Origin: Mucilaginibacter inviolabilis
GTDB taxonomy: Bacteria > Bacteroidota > Bacteroidia > Sphingobacteriales > Sphingobacteriaceae
NCBI RefSeq assembly: GCF_011089895.1
Contig: NZ_JAANAT010000002.1
Location: forward strand, 558,001-622,000
Reading direction: 5' to 3'
Length of the DNA stretch: 64,000 bases
The first letter of the stretch is position 1. Each line of letters begins with the position of its first letter. This document shows, piece by piece, positions 58,452-64,000 of this stretch. The notes under the pieces are model-generated. The model searched no databases and was not told where the DNA came from. It was given only the letters and a program-made list of their open reading frames with translations. Made by a program: the position numbers and the translations under genes.

Positions 58452-60218
58452 ATGAATATACTACTTTCTTACTTAAAAAAACACCGCTGGATAGTTGTGC
58501 TGGCACTCTTCCTGGCGGCTATGAATATAGGGTTTTCACTGCTCGACCCCTGGATAACCGGCCGCATTGTTGACCGTGTTATTGAAAAGCGTAATACGCT
58601 TCAATATCAGGAATACCTGCACCAGGTGCTTATACTCATCGGCGCGGCTATTGGCGTTGCTATGGTATCGCGTATAGCCAAAAACTTTCAGGATTATTTT
58701 ACCAATATCATTACCCAAAAGGTTGGTGCCGAAATGTATGCCGATGGACTGAAACATTCGCTGGAATTGCCTTACCAGGTATTTGAAGATCAGCGAAGTG
58801 GGGAAACATTGGGCATTTTACAAAAAGTAAGGCTCGATTGCGAAAAGTTTATCACCTCGTTTATCTCTATTCTTTTTGTATCGCTCATCGGGATGGTATT
58901 TGTTATCGTGTACTCGGTAAGTGTAAGCTACCAGGTTACATTAGTATATTTTGCCGCCATACCTATTATCACTTTTGTGAGTATGGCCATGAGCCGCAAA
59001 ATAAAAACCATTCAAAAAAAGATAGTAACAGAAACCACCGCTTTGGCTGGCTCAACTACCGAATCGTTAAGGAACATTGAACTGGTAAAAAGTTTAGGCT
59101 TAGCCAAACAGGAAATTGCCCGTTTAAACAATACCACTTATAAGATATTGGATCTGGAGCTTAAAAAGGTAAAATATGTGCGCAGCATGAGCTTTGTGCA
59201 GGGTACTACGGTAAACCTGGTGCGGAGTGTAATGGTAGTGGTGCTATTGCTGCTTATTTTTAAACAAACCATTTCGCCCGGGCAATATTTCAGCTTTTTG
59301 TTTTATTCCTTCTTCCTGTTCAACCCATTGCAGGAGTTAGGCAACGTGATTTTATCATGGCGCGAGGCCGAAGTGTCATTGGGTAATTTTAAGGGGATAT
59401 TAAGTACGCCTATTGATAAAAAGCCCGAGAAACCGGTGCTTTTGGAAAAGGTAAATACTTTAACCTTTAAGGATGTTACCTTTAAACATTTAACCGCCAA
59501 CCGCAATGCCCTTAATCATATCAGTTTTGAAACCAATACCGGCGAAACCATTGCCTTTGTTGGTCCGTCAGGATCTGGTAAAACTACACTGGTAAAATTA
59601 TTGGTGGGCTTGTATCAACCTTTGGATGGTGATGTTTTATACAACAATGTTTTAAGCCGGGACATTGACCTTGATCAGCTGCGCGAAAAAATTGGTTTTG
59701 TAACACAGGATACCCAACTGTTTTCCGGAACTATTCGCGAAAATCTGCTGTTTGTTCGTCCGGATGCTACCGATGAGGAATGTATGAACGTGTTACAGCG
59801 TGCCGCCTGTCAAACCTTGCTGGCGCGTGCCGATAAAGGCTTGAGCACTGTAATTGGTGAAGGAGGTGTAAAAGTATCCGGCGGCGAAAAGCAACGCCTC
59901 TCGATAGCCCGTGCACTGCTGCGTAGGCCCGATATCCTGGTGTTTGATGAGGCTACCTCTTCGCTGGATTCCATCACCGAGGAGGAGATCACCGAAACCA
60001 TCCGCAATGTATCTGAGCTGGAAAATCACATCACTATATTGATCGCCCACCGCTTGTCGACCATTATGCATGCCGATAGTATTTACGTGCTGGAGAAAGG
60101 CCGCATCATTGAATCGGGCAAGCATCATGATCTGTTGAGCCAGAAAGGGCTTTATTATGCCATGTGGCGCCAGCAAATAGGAGAGAAGGATACGGTTGAA
60201 GAGATAGGGGTGAAGTAG
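58452..60218 (+). CDS. ABC exporter (MsbA-like half-transporter, fused ATPase)
   Basis: This is a 588-residue protein. Six membrane helices occupy residues about 12-310. The ATPase domain follows: Walker A VGPSGSGKTTLVKLLVG (about 373-389), Q-loop FVTQDTQLFSGT, signature VSGGEKQRLSIARALLR (about 475-491), Walker B ILVFDEATSSLD (about 496-507) and switch His in LIAHRLST. It exports a lipid, peptide or drug; the family does not fix the substrate. Confidence 0.9.
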   Translation: MNILLSYLKKHRWIVVLALFLAAMNIGFSLLDPWITGRIVDRVIEKRNTLQYQEYLHQVLILIGAAIGVAMVSRIAKNFQDYFTNIITQKVGAEMYADGLKHSLELPYQVFEDQRSGETLGILQKVRLDCEKFITSFISILFVSLIGMVFVIVYSVSVSYQVTLVYFAAIPIITFVSMAMSRKIKTIQKKIVTETTALAGSTTESLRNIELVKSLGLAKQEIARLNNTTYKILDLELKKVKYVRSMSFVQGTTVNLVRSVMVVVLLLLIFKQTISPGQYFSFLFYSFFLFNPLQELGNVILSWREAEVSLGNFKGILSTPIDKKPEKPVLLEKVNTLTFKDVTFKHLTANRNALNHISFETNTGETIAFVGPSGSGKTTLVKLLVGLYQPLDGDVLYNNVLSRDIDLDQLREKIGFVTQDTQLFSGTIRENLLFVRPDATDEECMNVLQRAACQTLLARADKGLSTVIGEGGVKVSGGEKQRLSIARALLRRPDILVFDEATSSLDSITEEEITETIRNVSELENHITILIAHRLSTIMHADSIYVLEKGRIIESGKHHDLLSQKGLYYAMWRQQIGEKDTVEEIGVK

Positions 60219-60230
60219 GGTATACCTTTT

Positions 60231-60400
60231 AATTTGTCATCCTGAACGCAGTGAAGGATCTGGTCATGAACATGTATGGCGAAGAGCCTCAGGGTCCTCT
60301 ACGAGAGACCCTGAGGGGACGGGATCTTTTAAGGTATTGATGAGCTCCCTTCAGTTGGTTGTCCTCGTGACGCTCGCAATGATATAGTTTTAGAGGGACG
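60231..60400. repeat. Dispersed Bacteroidetes intergenic repeat
   Basis: The stretch starts with TTTGTCATCCTGAACGCAGT and ends near CGTGACGCTCGCAATGATAT, ends that recur across Bacteroidetes genomes (recalled, not searched). It contains the perfect hairpin CCTCAGGGTC/GACCCTGAGG (60287-60316). No coding capacity is evident. It may be a MITE or REP-like element. Confidence 0.65.
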
Positions 60401-60432
60401 GGAAATTAGTTAAGCGGTGATCTTTTAGATCA

Positions 60433-61236
60433 TTAGTTTAATGATTGTAGCATATTGGATAATTCAACCGGCATAGTGATCATTGCATCATGCCCTGTTT
60501 TAAGTTCAAGATATTTCCAGTCCTTGCTGCTTTTTGTTTTGTCAGCAAAAGGTTTGATTGCCCGAAGCTCAGGTTGGGTACAAGCAATATAGACTAAGGG
60601 TAAGTGATTACCATAAGCGTGTTTTAGGACCAAAGGCTGAGAGAAAGTTTTGAATGGCTGATTGGTAAGGCGCTCATTTACCCATTTAATGTCGGTGGCA
60701 TTTGTTACACCGAAAAAATCGCTGGTAAAAAATGGGATGCTTAGCCCTTTATCATAGTCGGTTGTCGCCTTAATAAAATAGGCTCTGATATCGTCCGGAC
60801 TTACATCGAGGGCACTTTGGCCGTTTTCCATAAGCATCGCATCAAGAAAAATCAATTTTGATAGTCTTTCCGGTATTCTGTCCGCTACGCCTGCTATTAC
60901 CGCTCCTGCATAACTATGGCCCACAAGAATAACGTTGTGGAGGTCCTCGGCAATAATGAAGTTTACGATGTCATCTATATGGGTATTTAAATCGATTTTA
61001 TCGTTTAATGTATTTTTATGTTCTGCAAGTCCGGTTAAAGTCGGGGTATAAACAAGGTCGCCCTTGGCACGCAATTCCTTACTTACCCTCTGCCAGCACC
61101 AGCCTCCATGGAATGCTCCATGTACCAAAACAAAAATAGGTTGCTTACCCGCGGATTGTGCATTAACGTTGAATACTGATACAATGAGGATCAGTAGGAT
61201 GTAAAATGACTTTTTACTAATGATATATGATTTCAT
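60433..61236 (-). CDS. Exported alpha/beta hydrolase
   Basis: This is a 267-residue protein with a signal peptide (FYILLILIVSVFNVNAQSAG). The alpha/beta-hydrolase core has FVLVHGAFHGGWCWQRVSKE (oxyanion region, about 35-54), the nucleophile elbow LVGHSYAGAVIAG (Ser near residue 108), and a late His in KTGHDAMITMP. It resembles the EstA/salicylate esterase-like family. The substrate is unknown. It is divergent from an HxlR regulator, which probably controls it; their starts are about 90 bases apart. Confidence 0.85.
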   Translation of the reverse strand: MKSYIISKKSFYILLILIVSVFNVNAQSAGKQPIFVLVHGAFHGGWCWQRVSKELRAKGDLVYTPTLTGLAEHKNTLNDKIDLNTHIDDIVNFIIAEDLHNVILVGHSYAGAVIAGVADRIPERLSKLIFLDAMLMENGQSALDVSPDDIRAYFIKATTDYDKGLSIPFFTSDFFGVTNATDIKWVNERLTNQPFKTFSQPLVLKHAYGNHLPLVYIACTQPELRAIKPFADKTKSSKDWKYLELKTGHDAMITMPVELSNMLQSLN

Positions 61237-61324
61237 AATCTGTTATTTTTGTGCAAAAGTGACTCAAGATGACTTGCAATCCAATAACTCACCCCAAAGT
61301 GAGGAACATCTGAAAAATGAGATT

Positions 61325-61705
61325 ATGTCAACTGAACTAAAACCAGGTACATCCAACGCCTGTAATATTACTGCATTAAGCCTGGCCTGTGAGGTAAATG
61401 ACGTGTTAAGAGATATTAGCCCGAGATGGAAAATGCAAATTTTGCATAAGATAGCAGCTGGGGTTGGTCAATTTAGCACATTGAAGCATGCTTTCCCCTC
61501 TCTTTCTGATCAGATCCTGGGTAAAAGGCTTGGAGAATTAGTTAGTGATGAATTGATCCTTAAAATGATTATTAAGGAAAAACCTCCGCAACGTATCAAT
61601 TACTATATTTCGGATAAGGGCCTTGAATTATTAAAAGTTATTGATGACTTGCATAAATGGGGACTTAAATGGAGCTTATCTGCTGACGGGGGAGAGGAAA
61701 AATAG
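61325..61705 (+). CDS. HxlR-family transcriptional regulator
   Basis: The start is taken at ATG 61325 (MSTELKPGTSNACNITALSL), giving 126 residues; the longer frame to 61220 would overlap the divergent hydrolase gene. The winged helix covers DVLRDISPRWKMQILHKIAA, FSTLKHAFPSLSDQILGKRL and GELVSDELILKMIIKEKPPQ, typical of HxlR proteins though lacking the usual Cys at the start of the domain. It probably represses or activates the adjacent hydrolase gene. Confidence 0.85.
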   Translation: MSTELKPGTSNACNITALSLACEVNDVLRDISPRWKMQILHKIAAGVGQFSTLKHAFPSLSDQILGKRLGELVSDELILKMIIKEKPPQRINYYISDKGLELLKVIDDLHKWGLKWSLSADGGEEK

Positions 61706-61707
61706 AA

Positions 61708-61860
61708 TCATGTCATTGCGAGGAGGAACGACGAAGCAATCTCTATACTATACAGGGCGAAGAACGCATATCGTAGAGCGCTCAATTGCCGCTGAGGCTG
61801 TTACTTTTCCTTGATGAAAAGTAACCAAAAATCAAGTCAGCAGAAATGCTTCTTTGCCGC
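61708..61860. repeat. Dispersed Bacteroidetes repeat (TGTCATTGCGAGGAGG type)
   Basis: It begins TGTCATTGCGAGGAGGAACG and continues with a segment containing CTTGATGAAAAGTAACCAAA, both known to recur between genes in this phylum (recalled). No coding frame is credible. Confidence 0.65.
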
Positions 61861-62007
61861 ACGTGGCCTTTGCCCAGCAAAGCAGGCAGAACCAGGGCTG
61901 CAATTATTTTGCCCTACTTCGTTCGCTCCAGCCCCAGGCTTCAGCAAAAACTTGCTATGCCCTTGCAACCGCACCGCCCACCATTGTTCTGCCCACTTTC
62001 ACCCGAA

Positions 62008-62186
62008 GCTTATCTGCTGACGAAAAAAAATCAATAATTCACTAAATCATTAATTCAATAATTAATAGAGGCTTATCTGCTGACGAAAAAAAATCAATAA
62101 TTCACTAAATCATTAATTCAATAATTAATAGAGGCTTATCTACTGACAGAAAAAAAATCAATAAATCACTAATTCAATAATTAATC
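62008..62186. repeat. Tandem repeat, 63-bp unit, 2 exact copies plus one diverged
   Basis: Unit 1 is 62008-62070 and unit 2 is 62071-62133, each starting GCTTATCTGCTGACGAAAAA and ending ATTAATAGAG. A third, diverged and shortened copy starts at 62134 (GCTTATCTACTGACAG). The unit head GCTTATCTGCTGACG also occurs at 61674-61688, inside the end of the HxlR gene. Confidence 0.9.
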
Positions 62187-62195
62187 CCAGGGGGC

Positions 62196-62921
62196 TCAAA
62201 TATTCTTATCCTCAATCATCCGGAAGAAATCGTCGCGGTAAGTGTCACCCACGGGGATGATCTTGTCGCCTATTTGGATGCGGCTGCGTTCGATGCTGTC
62301 GATCTTGTTGAGGGCCACGATATATGATTTGTGTACGCGGATAAAATGTTTTTCGGGCAGGGCATCCTCCATTTTTTTCATTCCCTGCAGGGTAATGATA
62401 CGCTCGGCAGTAGTAAAAATGGAGATATAATCTTTGAGGCCTTCAATAAATAAAATATCGTGCAGGTAAACTTTTTGGATCTTGTGCTCGGTTTTAACAA
62501 AAATAAAATCGGTCGAAAAATCATCCATCTGAACGGGCTCGGCCTGTTGAACAGTTTTAATAACCGGTTGTATAATACTTTGTGCTTTTTGAACCGATTT
62601 AAAAAAACGGTCGAGTGCTATCGGTTTAAGCAGGTAGTCAACCACATCCAGTTCGTAACCCTCTAAGGCATATTGTGGGTAGGCTGTGGTTAAAATTACT
62701 TTGGCTTTACCATTAGATATTTTTAAAAACTGGATGCCGGTAAGTTCTGGCATTTGCACATCTAAAAACACGAGGTCAACATTGCCACCCTGTACAATGG
62801 TTAGCGCTTCGATAGGATTGGTGGTGGCTTTTACCAATTGCAGGAAAGGCATTTTGGAAATATAATCTTCCAATATATGCAGCGCTAAAGGCTCATCATC
62901 AACTACCAGGCATCGGATCAT
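62196..62921 (-). CDS. LytTR-family response regulator
   Basis: This is a 241-residue protein with a receiver domain (VVDDEPLALHILEDYI, phospho-acceptor Asp in LVFLDVQMPELTG at about 55, KPIALDRFF) and a LytTR DNA-binding domain (DFIFVKTEHKIQKVYLHDIL, FIEGLKDYISIFTTAERIIT, FIRVHKSYIVALNKI). The partner kinase is encoded 74 bases upstream on the same strand. The target genes are unknown. Confidence 0.92.
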   Translation of the reverse strand: MIRCLVVDDEPLALHILEDYISKMPFLQLVKATTNPIEALTIVQGGNVDLVFLDVQMPELTGIQFLKISNGKAKVILTTAYPQYALEGYELDVVDYLLKPIALDRFFKSVQKAQSIIQPVIKTVQQAEPVQMDDFSTDFIFVKTEHKIQKVYLHDILFIEGLKDYISIFTTAERIITLQGMKKMEDALPEKHFIRVHKSYIVALNKIDSIERSRIQIGDKIIPVGDTYRDDFFRMIEDKNI

Positions 62922-62995
62922 GTTGTAAAAATAAGTGTTCTAATGATTTATCGTTAATTTTTTTGTTTCCTGTTCAATAACGCAGTAATGCCTTG

Positions 62996-64000
62996 TTATA
63001 ATACGATGGATAATTCGCAGGTATACGTATCAGCTTCATCCCTGATGTTCAGGGTATGTTTATATGGATAAAGCAGGTTAAGCCGTCTTTGTACATTGTT
63101 TAAACCAATGCCACCTATTGTATCACGATTGTGTGTATGCTTTTTGTTCTGTATGTAAAAATGAAGCTTGCTCTCATCCACATTGATCAATAGTTTAATG
63201 GGCGATGTTACATCACTGGCCACGCCATGTTTAAAAGCATTTTCGATAAACGCTATTAATAGTAAGGGCACAATTTGCTGGTTGGTTACCTCACCCATTA
63301 CTTTAAAATCAATAAAAGCTTTGTTGCCAAACCGTATTTTTTGCAGGTCGATGTAGTTATGCAAGTATTGCAGCTCCTTACTTAAATCAACTTTGTTATC
63401 ATTACATTCATACAGCATATACCGCATAATTTCGGATAATTTCAGAATAGCTTCGGGCGTGGTTTCGGAGCGTTGGTAAGCCAGGGAATAGATGCTGTTG
63501 AGTGAATTAAATAAAAAGTGGGGGTTAATCTGCGATTTTAGAAAGGCCAGTTCGGCACTCAGGCGTTGGTTTTCCAGGTCGTGCTGGATGCGTTCATTCA
63601 AAAACCAGTCGGTAGTAAATTTAAGTACGGTACTTAAAAAAATGAATATTAAACTGGTGAAAACGGTACTTAAAAAATATGATGGAAAAGAGATAACCTC
63701 GCCATGCTGACGTACCAGTACATATTGCTTAAACATCAGGCCCACACCGTATTTTCCCAGGCCATAAGCAATAATGGTAACAATAATAAACAAGGCGTAG
63801 GCCCAGTAACGCTTTTTATCTAAAAACCGGGGTATATAAACTAGGAAGTTAATATAAAATAAACTGATGTTGATGGCAGGATATAGCAAAAACAGGATCA
63901 TCAGTTCCGTATTGCTCAGTTTGGTATTGCTGTGCGCGAGGGACAAAAAGAGGGAGATGATACCCAGCCAAAAAAGTAAATGCCAAAATATTTGCCAGCC
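62996..64000 (-). CDS. LytS/YehU-type sensor histidine kinase (partial, start beyond window)
   Basis: The open frame continues to the right edge without a stop and no ATG suits a start inside the window (an internal TTG at 63946 is unlikely). At least four membrane helices are visible. The His_kinase domain follows: phospho-acceptor in LKSQINPHFLFNSLNSIYSL, N-box FIENAFKHGVASD and GGIGLNNVQRRLNLLYPYKH. It pairs with the LytTR regulator. Confidence 0.9.
   Translation of the reverse strand, partial: GWQIFWHLLFWLGIISLFLSLAHSNTKLSNTELMILFLLYPAINISLFYINFLVYIPRFLDKKRYWAYALFIIVTIIAYGLGKYGVGLMFKQYVLVRQHGEVISFPSYFLSTVFTSLIFIFLSTVLKFTTDWFLNERIQHDLENQRLSAELAFLKSQINPHFLFNSLNSIYSLAYQRSETTPEAILKLSEIMRYMLYECNDNKVDLSKELQYLHNYIDLQKIRFGNKAFIDFKVMGEVTNQQIVPLLLIAFIENAFKHGVASDVTSPIKLLINVDESKLHFYIQNKKHTHNRDTIGGIGLNNVQRRLNLLYPYKHTLNIRDEADTYTCELSIVL

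Noticed and set aside
61811..62045. Overlapping 60- to 70-codon frames with Pro/Ala-rich products
   Set aside because: They lie in dispersed-repeat DNA, in several frames at once, without a recognisable domain.
1..64000. CRISPR array
   Set aside because: No series of regularly spaced direct repeats with unique spacers was seen; the only tandem array (62008-62186) has no spacers.

Overview
The window looks like a Bacteroidetes chromosome, most likely a Sphingobacteriaceae member (Mucilaginibacter/Pedobacter type). The reasons are the CTnDOT-type conjugation genes (traE/F/G/J/K/M, rteC, BtgA/MobB/MobC-like), TAnnTTTG-type -7 promoter boxes, a CzcA-TolC fusion, LytTR/LytS signalling, and the dispersed intergenic repeats (TGTCATCCTGAACGCAGTGA and TGTCATTGCGAGGAGG types) common in this phylum. 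The genus is an inference; the phylum is well supported.

Positions 1 to about 54,041 belong to one integrative and conjugative element (ICE). Its right end abuts the 3' end of a tRNA-Ser(GGA) gene (54042-54129, minus) next to a tyrosine integrase (52578-53792). The left end is outside the window. From left to right the ICE holds: (i) an accessory block with a tandem NTase/HEPN protein and small paralogues (1-3786); (ii) small ICE housekeeping genes including a DUF932 protein (4097-7013); (iii) a non-coding 124-bp imperfect palindrome (7222-7345); (iv) a nuclease cassette with GIY-YIG and PD-(D/E)XK proteins (7595-10438); (v) the tra operon on the minus strand, from 22539 down to about 10538, encoding a type IV secretion apparatus and closed by a terminator; (vi) rteC, a membrane LuxR-type regulator and a GNAT acetyltransferase; (vii) an 18-kb metal/chromate/drug efflux cargo (25855-43802); (viii) the mob operon (48325 down to 43903) with excisionase-like, wHTH, BtgA-like, relaxase and coupling-protein genes and an oriT-like gap; (ix) an AT-rich accessory island with a DUF2971 protein, an XRE regulator and a three-Cys-motif system (TcmP - DUF5131 - TcmP); (x) the integrase.

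Positions 54,042-64,000 are ordinary chromosome: tRNA-Ser, polyprenyl diphosphate synthase, truncated haemoglobin, the diadenylate cyclase CdaA, ribosome recycling factor, an ABC exporter, an alpha/beta hydrolase divergent from an HxlR regulator, and a LytTR response regulator with its LytS-type kinase (cut by the window end). Several repeat elements lie between these genes.

The most notable observations are: a 23-bp motif containing AGGGATATCCCT that occurs about 90 bp upstream of both the tra and the mob operon; the TcmP-DUF5131-TcmP island with a perfect 15-bp-arm inverted repeat in front of its XRE gene; a ChrB domain fused to an AraC DNA-binding domain inside the efflux cargo, with a second stand-alone ChrB domain next to chrA and similar GTTCTA repeats upstream of two operons; three tandem VirB5-position paralogues joined by identical 14-bp gene overlaps; and an oriT-like cluster of TGTATACA palindromes.
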